Shown here in pieces: positions 45,346-52,634 of a DNA stretch of 64,000 bases; the first letter of the stretch is position 1, and every line of letters begins with the position of its first letter. Origin of the DNA: VRUE01 sp963697915 (GTDB taxonomy: Bacteria; Actinomycetota; Thermoleophilia; Solirubrobacterales; 70-9); the NCBI GenBank assembly GCA_963697915.1, contig OY969103.1, positions 2,480,001 to 2,544,000 of the forward strand. Direction: 5' to 3'. Below the pieces are notes generated by a model. That model saw nothing but the letters and a program-made list of their open reading frames with translations. It was not told the DNA's origin and ran no database searches. Position numbers and translations under genes: made by a program.

Positions 45346-45999
45346 TCAGTCTCCCATCGGCGTCGCCCCGCGGCCGCCGAGGACGATGTCGAAGGCGTAG
45401 CCGAGCGCCCACTCGGGCGTCGTCGCCTCGAGGGCGAAGCGACCGATCATGCGCTCGCGCGCCCCGGCCTCGGGCACCGCGTTGTAGATCGGGTCGTGGT
45501 CGAGCAGGGGGTCGCCGGGGAAGTACATCTGGGTGACCAGCCGCTGGGCGAAGGCGCGCCCGAAGAGCGAGAAGTGGATGTGGGCCGGCCGCCAGGCGTT
45601 GTCGTGGTTGCCCCACGGGTAGGCGCCGGGCTTGATCGTGGTGAAGCTGTAGCGGCCTTCGGAGTCGGTCAGGCAGCGCCCGGCACCGCTGAAGTTGGGG
45701 TCGAGCGGGGCGGGGTGGCGGTCGCCTGCGTGGTCATAGCGCCCGGCCGCGTTCGCCTGCCAGACCTCGACCAGGGTGTCGCGCAGCGGGCGGCCGTCGG
45801 CATCGAGCACGCGGCCGCTGACGACGATCCGCTCGCCCAGCGGCGCGCCCCAGTGCTGGCGGGTGAGGTCGGCGTCTCCGGGCTTGACCCGCTCATGGCC
45901 GTAGACCGGGCCGTCGAGCTCGACCAGGGTCACCGGCGCGATCACCAGCGGCCGCTTCGGCACCCGCAGCGCGGTGCTGCGGTAGGGCTCAATCACCAT
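45346..45999 (-). CDS. pcaH: Protocatechuate 3,4-dioxygenase beta subunit
   Basis: A 217-residue iron-bearing subunit. LVEVWQANAAGRYDH carries the first Tyr ligand; YSFTTIKPGAYPWG the second Tyr; WRPAHIHFSLFG the two His ligands. With PcaG it cleaves protocatechuate to 3-carboxymuconate. It overlaps the upstream decarboxylase by 11 bases, so protocatechuate is likely made by the preceding enzymes. Confidence 0.95.
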   Translation of the reverse strand: MVIEPYRSTALRVPKRPLVIAPVTLVELDGPVYGHERVKPGDADLTRQHWGAPLGERIVVSGRVLDADGRPLRDTLVEVWQANAAGRYDHAGDRHPAPLDPNFSGAGRCLTDSEGRYSFTTIKPGAYPWGNHDNAWRPAHIHFSLFGRAFAQRLVTQMYFPGDPLLDHDPIYNAVPEAGARERMIGRFALEATTPEWALGYAFDIVLGGRGATPMGD

Positions 46000-46714
46000 C
46001 CGCCTCCGCCGCCAGTGCCTGCCAGACGAGCCCGTCGTTGAAGGAGGAGCCGAGGTCGGGCAGTGCCGCCAGCTCGGCCGGGGTCAGCTCGGGCGGCGTC
46101 GCGCCGAGGCGGGCGAGCTCGACGGTGACCGAGAGCAGCGCCTCGAGATTGACGGCGAGCACCGTCGCCGCCTCGACGCTCGGCGCGGCGACGACGATGC
46201 CGTGGCCGCGCAGCAGGCAGACCGGGCGCTCAGCCATCGCCGCGACCATTTCGAGGGCGAGCTCGCGGCTGTCGATCAGGGCGGCGCTCTCGAAGACCGG
46301 CACGCCGTCGAGCGCCAGGCGCAGGGCCGGGATGTCGTAGGCGCCGAAGACCGGGCGCGGGCTCAGCCCGGCGAGCCCGGCGAGCAGCGCTGAGCGCGGG
46401 TGGGCGTGGATCACGGCGCCGACCTCGGGCCGGGCGCGCATCAGCTCGGCGTGGATCGGCAGCTCGTTCGGCGCCGCGTAGCCGTCGGCAAGGTCGACCG
46501 GGCGCCCCTCGAGGTCCACACGCCAGACGTCGCCGGGCCCGGTCAGCGCCAGGCCGCGCTCGCCGGCGCCGCGACAGCGGATCACCAGCTCGTCCGCGGC
46601 GACCCGCGCCGAGACGTGGCCGAGGATGCCGTCGACCAGGCCGCGCCGGGCCAGCACCCGGCAGGAGGTGGCGACGGTCGCGCGCAGCCGCGGCCCGTCG
46701 TCGTGGACGCTCAT
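45989..46714 (-). CDS. Class II aldolase/adducin-type decarboxylase (PhtC-like)
   Basis: A 241-residue class II aldolase-fold protein: GHVSARVAADELVIRC, ELPIHAELMRARPEVGAVIHAHPRSA (metal His pair), LLRGHGIVVAAPS (third His). Known members in aromatic pathways decarboxylate dihydroxy-acids, such as 3,4-dihydroxyphthalate to protocatechuate (PhtC). Placement between a diol dehydrogenase and pcaHG strongly fits that step. Start ATG 46714 overlaps the mini-ORF stop (TGATG); GGGAGGA sits six bases upstream within the mini-ORF. The PhtC identity is inferred. Confidence 0.82.
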   Translation of the reverse strand: MSVHDDGPRLRATVATSCRVLARRGLVDGILGHVSARVAADELVIRCRGAGERGLALTGPGDVWRVDLEGRPVDLADGYAAPNELPIHAELMRARPEVGAVIHAHPRSALLAGLAGLSPRPVFGAYDIPALRLALDGVPVFESAALIDSRELALEMVAAMAERPVCLLRGHGIVVAAPSVEAATVLAVNLEALLSVTVELARLGATPPELTPAELAALPDLGSSFNDGLVWQALAAEADGD

Positions 46715-46782
46715 CACAAATCCTCCCGCTTCGCTCCCGGCGCGAAGAACCAGATATGCACGCTTGGTCGCTCCGCGCTCAC
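46714..46782 (-). CDS. 22-residue mini-ORF, copy 3 of repeat B
   Basis: GTG 46782 overlaps the SDR stop (GTGA) and TGA 46714 overlaps the decarboxylase start (TGATG). The peptide begins MSAERPSVHIWFFAPG and ends KREDL. Codons for KRED (CGG GAG GAT) also form a strong Shine-Dalgarno for the next gene. The duplicated element at 40817-40888 has the same arrangement. Confidence 0.7.
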   Translation of the reverse strand: MSAERPSVHIWFFAPGAKREDL

Positions 46783-47558
46783 CGTGCCGCCATCCCGCCG
46801 TCGGAGCGGATGATCTCGCCGCTCAGGCCGCGCGCCCGTGGCGAGGCCAGGTAGACGTAGGCGCCGGCGTGGTCCTCCGGGCCGAGCGCCACCGAGAGCG
46901 GCGTGCGCTCGCGCATCGAGTCCTCGCGGCCGGGGCGGTCGTCGAGGCGTTCCTCCGCCTGCCCGAGGCTCGCCATCCCGCGCAGGTCGGTGTCGAGGGT
47001 GCTGCCGGGGGCGACCCCGTTGACGCGCACCTCGGGGGCGAGCTCGTGGGCGAGCTGGACGACGACGCCGCGCAGCGCGTGCTTGGTCGCCACGTACAGC
47101 GTGCCGCCGCGACCCGGGTAGAAGCTGGAGCTGGAGCAGGTGACGATCAGGTTGCCGCGGCTGCGCGCCAGCCGCGGCGTCGCGGCGCGCGCCGCGTGCA
47201 GGACCGAGGCGACGTTGAGCTCGAACGCCTCGGCGAAGGCGGCGTCGAAGCGCTCCGGGGGGATCTCGGCCAGCGGCGTGTAGAGGTCGAAGACGCCAAC
47301 GAAGGTGGCGACGGTGTCGAGCCCGTCGTAGCGGGCCAGCGCCTCGCCCACCGCGCGCTCGTTGTCGGCGGCCGAGGTCGCGTCGCCCTGCACGGCGTGC
47401 ACCCGGTCGCCGAGCCCGGCCAGCGCCGCGCACTTCTCCTCGTCGCGCTCGAGCACGACGACCGCGGCGCCCTCGGCGAGGAAGGCGTCGAGGACCGCCC
47501 GCCCGATCCCCGAGCCAGCGCCGCTGAGCAGCGCCACCTGCCCCTCGAGCCAGCTCAC
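46779..47558 (-). CDS. SDR, probable cis-dihydrodiol dehydrogenase
   Basis: A 259-residue SDR: LLSGAGSGIGRAVLDAF, FVGVFDLYT, TCSSSSFYPGRGG with YVATKHALRG (Tyr-x3-Lys), ending LSGEIIRSDGGM. Downstream of the Rieske dioxygenase it likely re-aromatises a cis-diol acid to a catechol-type acid (PhtB/BenD-like role). Substrate inferred from context. Confidence 0.87.
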   Translation of the reverse strand: MSWLEGQVALLSGAGSGIGRAVLDAFLAEGAAVVVLERDEEKCAALAGLGDRVHAVQGDATSAADNERAVGEALARYDGLDTVATFVGVFDLYTPLAEIPPERFDAAFAEAFELNVASVLHAARAATPRLARSRGNLIVTCSSSSFYPGRGGTLYVATKHALRGVVVQLAHELAPEVRVNGVAPGSTLDTDLRGMASLGQAEERLDDRPGREDSMRERTPLSVALGPEDHAGAYVYLASPRARGLSGEIIRSDGGMAAR

Positions 47559-47782
47559 TCCGGCTCGGGCTCCGGTCCGAACGGCGTGCGCAGGAACTCC
47601 GAGAAGACCTCGTGCGACTGCCAGGTCAGCGACTCGAGCTCGAGCGGGTCGAGCCGGATGCCGCGGCCGAGCCGCGGCGAGACGATCTCCAGGCGCACCC
47701 CGTTCCCCGTCTGCACCTTGCGCACGGTAACCGCCGCGTACTCGTTGGCGAGCTCGACCCCCTCGGCGTCGTCGAGGCTCAT
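47555..47782 (-). CDS. 75-residue unknown protein between dioxygenase and SDR genes
   Basis: A small acidic protein, MSLDDAEGVELANEYAAV at its start, then VRLEIVSPRLGRGIRLDPLE. It has no cysteines, so it is not a ferredoxin. It overlaps both neighbours by 4 bases, indicating it is translated. The region around RLDPLELESLTWQ is a plausible beta-helix unit that could bind the dioxygenase. No family recognised. Confidence 0.72.
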   Translation of the reverse strand: MSLDDAEGVELANEYAAVTVRKVQTGNGVRLEIVSPRLGRGIRLDPLELESLTWQSHEVFSEFLRTPFGPEPEPE

Positions 47783-48297
47783 AGAAAGACCGCCAGGTTC
47801 TGGGTGCGCAGCACCGACTCGTCGATCGCCAGCTCGCGCCGCGCCAGCTTCAGCTCGCCGCCGACCCGGCGCAGGGTGTCGCGGCGGCCGGCCGAGAGCA
47901 GGTCGTGTGGGTGGCGGTCGCCGCGGCTGCGGAAGAGCAGCAGGTTGGCGGCGACGAGCAGCTCGTCCGCGGCCTCGCCCTGCCAGCCGCGCACGTTGGT
48001 GACGAAGCGGCGCGTGCGCGAGGGCGGGTCCTCGGCCCAGGCGTGCTCGGTGTCGAAGCGCTCGACCCGTTTGACCAGCGAGTAGCGGTCCTCGTCGAAG
48101 TGGGCCATGTCGGGCAGCAGGCTGTCGTCGAGCGAGTGGGCGGTCGTCGTCCGCACCGGCATCCGGTAGACGACGTCCTCGGTCAGCATCGCCAGCCAGT
48201 CATGGTGGCGGCGCTCGTCGAGCGCGGCCGCCTCTGCGTAGACGAACCCGAGGACCTCGCCGTAGGCCTCGCCGGTGTAGGGGAGGGGGGTCGGCAT
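47779..48297 (-). CDS. Ring-hydroxylating dioxygenase beta subunit
   Basis: A 172-residue NTF2-fold subunit: AAALDERRHHDWLAMLTEDVVYRMPV (short extract), LLLFRSRGD and RRDTLRRVGGELKLARRELAID. It builds the alpha3beta3 oxygenase with the alpha gene one base upstream. Similar to BenB/PhtAb-type subunits. Confidence 0.9.
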   Translation of the reverse strand: MPTPLPYTGEAYGEVLGFVYAEAAALDERRHHDWLAMLTEDVVYRMPVRTTTAHSLDDSLLPDMAHFDEDRYSLVKRVERFDTEHAWAEDPPSRTRRFVTNVRGWQGEAADELLVAANLLLFRSRGDRHPHDLLSAGRRDTLRRVGGELKLARRELAIDESVLRTQNLAVFL

Positions 48298-48298
48298 C

Positions 48299-49699
48299 TC
48301 AGTCCAGCGTCGCCACGCGCTCGGACGGCTCGGCGCCGTTTGTCCCGGCCTCGTCCGCCTCGAGGTGGTCGCACCAGAGGCCGAGCAGCTGGCGCTGGTT
48401 GTGCTCGCCGAAGCCGACGGTGGCCTGCCCCGGCGCCGGCCAATCGGCGAGCGGCGGCGTCACCGGCTCGCCCTCGCGGGTCAGGCCCATGCGGCTGTGC
48501 AGGTTGAGGCGCTCGGCCATCTGCCCGCGCGCCATCGCCGTGATCGAGGTCCAGTTCTCGACGTCGTCCTGCTCGAACATCCCCGAGGAGCCGAAGCACA
48601 TCAGGTAGGCCTTGTAGGAGGCCTGCTTGAACCACTCCGGGGCGCCCTTGTCGACGGCGAACCAGGAGTAGACCTCGGTTTCGGTCGCGCTCAGCGGCTG
48701 CCAGAGGCGGACCGAGACGAAGGGGACGACGAGCCCGTCGGCGTTGACCTGCGGCCAGTTGTGGACGAAGCTGAGGTTGGGCAGCGCGGTCGCCGCCGAG
48801 CACATGAAGCGAGAATCGCCGATCAGCGCCCGGTGGCGCTCGGACCAGGCGCCTTCCATCGCGTCGATCATCTCGTCGGGGTAGCCGACGTGGGCGAGGT
48901 TGCCGCGGAAGCCCTCGTCGGGGAGCTTGTAGGTGGTGCCGCCGCCGGCGCCGGCGAAGTAGAGCGCCCCCTCCTTGCGCTTGTTCGCCTTCGGCGCCCG
49001 GAAGAGGTCGATGTCGACGACGCTGGCGTGGGTGTGGGGGGTGTGGTAGCTGTCGCCGGAGAAGTTCTCGGCGCCGATCTTCCAGTTCGAGTTGACGACG
49101 AAGCGCTGCGGCCCGCGCACTTCGGCGCCGGCCTCGCTCTGGCCGAGGTAGATCTGGAGGAAGAAGCGAAAATCGCCGAGGTACTCGTCGAGGTCGGGGG
49201 CGTTCTCGTCGAGCGAGGCGAAGATCAGCCCCTCGCAGACGTCGACCCGCGGCGCCGGCAGCAGCCCGACGCCCTCCCGCTTGAGGCCCGCCTCGCCGCC
49301 GTAGGCGTCGCCGTGGAAGGGGACGCCGGTCAGCTCACCGGTGTTCTTGTAGGTCCAGGCGTGGTAGGGGCAGCGGAAGTGCGAGGTGTTGCCGAGCTCC
49401 GAGCGGCAGACCTGCATCCCGCGGTGCAGGCACATGTTGAAGAGGACGCGGATCTTGCCGCCCTCGTCGCGGACGACGATGAAGGAGTCGTCGACGATTC
49501 GGCGCACGACGTAGTCGCCGGGGTCGGGGATCTCCGATTCGTGGGCGAGGAACATCCAGGCGCGGCCGAAGAGGCGCCGCTTCTCGAGCTCGAAGAGCTC
49601 CGGGTCGCTGTAGACGGTGGCGGGGATCATCCCCCCCCGAATGTCGGTAATCACCTGGTGCAGGTCCATGTCCGGCGATCGTGGCGTAGGCTGAGGCAT
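48299..49699 (-). CDS. Rieske aromatic ring-hydroxylating dioxygenase alpha subunit
   Basis: A 466-residue catalytic subunit. The Rieske centre is C90-x-H92 ... C110-x2-H113 (CLHRGMQVC; RCPYHAW). The mononuclear iron site is in NWKIGAENFSGDSYHTPHTH. It starts the operon leading to protocatechuate; PhtAa-like (phthalate 3,4-dioxygenase) is the best contextual guess, but other aromatic acids are possible. Reductase and ferredoxin genes are not in the cluster. An internal in-frame start at 49669 (MDLHQ) is an alternative that would leave more promoter space. Confidence 0.9.
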   Translation of the reverse strand: MPQPTPRSPDMDLHQVITDIRGGMIPATVYSDPELFELEKRRLFGRAWMFLAHESEIPDPGDYVVRRIVDDSFIVVRDEGGKIRVLFNMCLHRGMQVCRSELGNTSHFRCPYHAWTYKNTGELTGVPFHGDAYGGEAGLKREGVGLLPAPRVDVCEGLIFASLDENAPDLDEYLGDFRFFLQIYLGQSEAGAEVRGPQRFVVNSNWKIGAENFSGDSYHTPHTHASVVDIDLFRAPKANKRKEGALYFAGAGGGTTYKLPDEGFRGNLAHVGYPDEMIDAMEGAWSERHRALIGDSRFMCSAATALPNLSFVHNWPQVNADGLVVPFVSVRLWQPLSATETEVYSWFAVDKGAPEWFKQASYKAYLMCFGSSGMFEQDDVENWTSITAMARGQMAERLNLHSRMGLTREGEPVTPPLADWPAPGQATVGFGEHNQRQLLGLWCDHLEADEAGTNGAEPSERVATLD

Positions 49700-49701
49700 A
49701 G

Positions 49702-49723
49702 TTCCAATACGTTTTTATTTGAA
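49702..49723. promoter_or_regulatory. LysR-type operator/promoter between dioxygenase and lysR
   Basis: Inverted repeat TTCCAATA-N6-TATTTGAA (one mismatch) with T-N11-A character, AT-rich against the GC-rich surroundings. It ends at the base before the lysR ATG and lies 2 bases from the longer dioxygenase start, so one or both genes may be transcribed leaderless. Confidence 0.6.
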
Positions 49724-50650
49724 ATGCAGCGTCAATTAGCTATCGATCCCAGGATCAGCCTGCACAAGCTCGAGGTGCTTTGCCTCGTCGTCGAGCTGGG
49801 TGGGGTCGGCCGCGCGGCCGAGGCTCTCTTCGTCGCCCAGCCGGTCGTCACCGCCCACATCCGCTCGCTCGAGGGGCGCCTCGGGACGAAGCTCTTCTAC
49901 CGCGAAGGACGCCAACTGCACCTGACCGAGTCGGGGCAGGTGGTGTACGCCTGGGCCGGGGACGTGCTCGCCCGCACCCGCGAGCTCGACCGGCACCTCG
50001 CCGGGCTCTCGGAGGGCAGCCGCGGCAGCGTCGCGCTGGGGGCGAGCATGTCGCTGGGCAGCTACCGGCTGCCGCCGATCCTGACCAGTTTCCGCCACGC
50101 CCACCCCGACGTCGAGCTGCGCTTGAGCATCTCCGACACCGAACACGCGATCGAGGACGCGCGCGCCGGAGCCTTCGACTTCGCCGTCGTCGTCGCCGAC
50201 GCCGACCCCGAAGAGCCCGGCCTGCGCACCGAGCTGCTCGGCCATGAGGAGCTGGTCCTGGTCGCGGCGCCGGACGGGGAGCCCGTGTCCGACGAGATCG
50301 CGCCGGCCGAGCTGAGCGGGCTGCCCTTCATCGAGGCGCCGGAAGGGATCGTGCGCCGCCGCTTCGTCGATCGCTGCCTCGGCGACCTCGGCGTCGGCGA
50401 GCGCGACGTGGTGCTCGAATTCGGTCACCCGGAGGCGATGAAGCGGGCGGCGCGGGCCGGCCTCGGGGTCAGCATGCTGTTCCGCAGCGCCGTCGCCGAC
50501 GAGCTCGAGCGCGAGGTGCTGCGCGAGATCCGCATCACCGGCGCCGACATCCGCATCCCCGTCTACCTCATCCACCGCAAGGGCAAGGAGTTCTCGCCGC
50601 CCCACCAGGCGCTGATCGATCACGTTTGCGCCGCGTTCAACGGTAGTTAG
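49724..50650 (+). CDS. LysR-family regulator
   Basis: A 308-residue LTTR: HTH in LHKLEVLCLVVELGGVGRAAEAL and FVAQPVVTAHIRSLEGRLG (short extracts), C-terminal effector domain RGSVALGASMSLGSYRLPPI. Divergent from the aromatic operon with the operator between them, so it probably activates it on a pathway intermediate. The stop overlaps the PhzF-like gene's stop by four bases. Confidence 0.92.
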   Translation: MQRQLAIDPRISLHKLEVLCLVVELGGVGRAAEALFVAQPVVTAHIRSLEGRLGTKLFYREGRQLHLTESGQVVYAWAGDVLARTRELDRHLAGLSEGSRGSVALGASMSLGSYRLPPILTSFRHAHPDVELRLSISDTEHAIEDARAGAFDFAVVVADADPEEPGLRTELLGHEELVLVAAPDGEPVSDEIAPAELSGLPFIEAPEGIVRRRFVDRCLGDLGVGERDVVLEFGHPEAMKRAARAGLGVSMLFRSAVADELEREVLREIRITGADIRIPVYLIHRKGKEFSPPHQALIDHVCAAFNGS

Positions 50651-51309
50651 GCACGCACCCGGTCGAGGGCGACGTTGCCGCCGACCTCGACGCGGCCGCC
50701 GTCCAGGGGACGGCAGGCGATCACCGAGCCGTGGCCCTGGTGGACGGTGATCGGCCGGGCGAGCTGGGCGCAGAGGGCCAGCGCGGCGGCTCCGGTCGCC
50801 TCGTCCTCGGGGATGCCGGCGCCGGGGACAAAGGAGCGGGCGCGGATCGTCCCTGCCGCCTCGTCGATCCAGGTCCAGGCGTAGGTGTTCTCGGTCCACC
50901 GGGCCGCCGTCAGCTTCCGCACCGCGGCGGGGTCGGCCAGCTCGACGTAGGCGAAGGGCGGCGCCCACTCGGGGCGGGCGCTGACGTAGGCGGCACGCGC
51001 CTCGGCCCGGGCGCCGACCTCGCCCGCCGGCGGCCGCAGCGTTGCGACCGGCGCCCCCTCGCGGCTCAGCAGCCAGGCGGTTCCGACGCTCGGGTGGCCG
51101 GCGAAGGGAAGCTCGACCTCGGGGGTGAAGATCCGGATCGCGCCCCGCTCGCGGTCCTCGACGAAGACCGTCTCGCTGAAGCCGAGCTCGGCGGCGAGGG
51201 CCTGGCGCTCCGCCTCGGGCACCGCGGCGCCGTCGAGGAAGACCCCGAGCGGGTTGCCCCACTCGCCCTCGTCGTTGGTGAACACGCGCAGGACGTGCAG
51301 CTCGGGCAC
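50647..51309 (-). CDS. PhzF-like epimerase/isomerase
   Basis: A 220-residue PhzF-family protein (start MPELHVLRVFTNDEGEWGNP; GFSETVFV with the catalytic-type Glu; FAGHPSVGTAWLL). Full PhzF proteins are about 260-300 residues, so this is short, though the C-terminal ATGAAALALCAQL is present. Isomerase substrate unknown. Convergent with lysR. Confidence 0.85.
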   Translation of the reverse strand: MPELHVLRVFTNDEGEWGNPLGVFLDGAAVPEAERQALAAELGFSETVFVEDRERGAIRIFTPEVELPFAGHPSVGTAWLLSREGAPVATLRPPAGEVGARAEARAAYVSARPEWAPPFAYVELADPAAVRKLTAARWTENTYAWTWIDEAAGTIRARSFVPGAGIPEDEATGAAALALCAQLARPITVHQGHGSVIACRPLDGGRVEVGGNVALDRVRA

Positions 51310-51410
51310 GCCCCGATCCTAGACCTCGGTTTGTCGGGCCTGTGCGAGTTGTAAGTTTCTAGTTGCGGCCGGAACCGGCCGGTCAAGTCGGGAGATCGAG
51401 AGGAGTCGGA

Positions 51411-51770
51411 GTGTCGGACGCGGACTCGAAGTTGAAGCGGAGCGCCAGGGTGGCGCTGGCGGTACTGGCGATCGGCGTCGGCGGAGTCGCCTGGGCGGGT
51501 TGCGGCGACGACGACGGCAACGGTGGCGATGGCACCACCAACACCAGCGAGGCCCAGGAACAGATCGAACAGGGGATCGAAGAGGGTCAGCAGGGGGTCG
51601 AAGAGGGCGCCGAACGAGCCGAAGAGGGCATCCAGAAGGGCAAGGAGGAAGTCCAGAAGGGCATCGAAAAGGCCGAAAAGGAAGCTCAGCAGAACTTCGA
51701 CGACGGCAAGGAACGGGCCGAAGAAGGCATCCAGAAGGCCGAAGAAGAAGCCGAACGCTACCTGCCCTGA
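51411..51770 (+). CDS. Putative lipoprotein with charged coiled-coil repeats
   Basis: A 119-residue exported protein. The N-terminal hydrophobic segment (RVALAVLAIGVGGVAWAGC) ends in Cys, close to a lipobox but with Trp at -3. The rest is Asp/Gly linker then heptad-like Glu/Lys repeats (EEGIQK-x2-EEA patterns). GTG 51411 has AGAGGAG upstream. Function unknown; perhaps cell-surface spacer. Confidence 0.7.
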   Translation: MSDADSKLKRSARVALAVLAIGVGGVAWAGCGDDDGNGGDGTTNTSEAQEQIEQGIEEGQQGVEEGAERAEEGIQKGKEEVQKGIEKAEKEAQQNFDDGKERAEEGIQKAEEEAERYLP

Positions 51771-51777
51771 GGCAGGG

Positions 51778-52554
51778 CTAGCGGACGACGCAGTCGCGGG
51801 TGAGGCTGGTCGTCACCTTCGTCTCACCGGCGAACTCGAAGGTCCCGCGGGCGAGGGTGAACAGCGCCCCCGGGAAGCCGGCCGGCGCGGCGCAGCGGGC
51901 ACTGAGGAAGCTGCGCCGCTTGCCGGCGAAGGTGTACTGGCGACCGAAGGAGAGCGAGATGTCGGTGACGTAGCCGATGTCGGCGGCGATCTCGGGGATG
52001 TTCGTCGCCAGCACGGTGCCGAATTTCCCCGTCTTGCTCTGGCTGATCTTGAAGACCAGCACCACGGTCGCCGACACCGGGCTCGAGGCGAAGATGTGGA
52101 GGAGGATCACCGGTTGCCCGCCCACGCGGCTGTTGAAGGCGAGCATGCGGCCGTCGATCGGGTGCGGCGGCAGGTTGGGGAACTCGAGGTTGGCGCCGAA
52201 GCTGCCGCTGCCGACGAGCGCCGGGCTGCAGAGCTTCAACGCCGCGGTCGAGCTGGTCGACTCGAGCAGGCCCGCGCGGCAGACCGGCAGGCCCTGTACC
52301 GAGAGGCGCCCGTAGCGGTTGACGGCGATCGACATCCGGCGCAGCGGTGGCGGGGTGCTGCCGTCGGTGGTCTTGACGCTGCCCTCGAGGTCGACGCGGA
52401 TCGGCACGTCGCGGTCGCGGGGCAGCGAGTGGGGGGTGAACTTGCCGCCGAAGGAGACCACCAGCTCGCCGCTCTGCACCGACTCGGCCTGCGCGATCGC
52501 GCTGCCGAGAAGGGCCGCGCAGAGCGCGGCTATCAGTGCGATACGCATCACCAT
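51778..52554 (-). CDS. Secreted protein of unknown function
   Basis: A 258-residue protein with a signal peptide (MRIALIAALCAALLGSAIAQA). Beta-rich body (GELVVSFGGKFTPHSLPRD, PIRVDLEGSVKT, SVSATVVLVFKIS). Three cysteines (e.g. LPVCRAG, KLCSPA, RCAAPAG) may pair. Such paralogues occur in Solirubrobacterales; no function is known. Convergent with the coiled-coil gene. Confidence 0.75.
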   Translation of the reverse strand: MVMRIALIAALCAALLGSAIAQAESVQSGELVVSFGGKFTPHSLPRDRDVPIRVDLEGSVKTTDGSTPPPLRRMSIAVNRYGRLSVQGLPVCRAGLLESTSSTAALKLCSPALVGSGSFGANLEFPNLPPHPIDGRMLAFNSRVGGQPVILLHIFASSPVSATVVLVFKISQSKTGKFGTVLATNIPEIAADIGYVTDISLSFGRQYTFAGKRRSFLSARCAAPAGFPGALFTLARGTFEFAGETKVTTSLTRDCVVR

Positions 52555-52634
52555 TCCATGTAACAGTCTAGGCCCCCCGTAGTTGCGGCCCGAGGAGCTT
52601 CGGTTAAGGGCGGGCGCCGGGCTAGGGTTGCGGC

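Noticed and set aside
48365..49723. Long + strand open frame leading into lysR
   Set aside because: It is antisense to the Rieske dioxygenase genes; LysR homology begins only at 49724.
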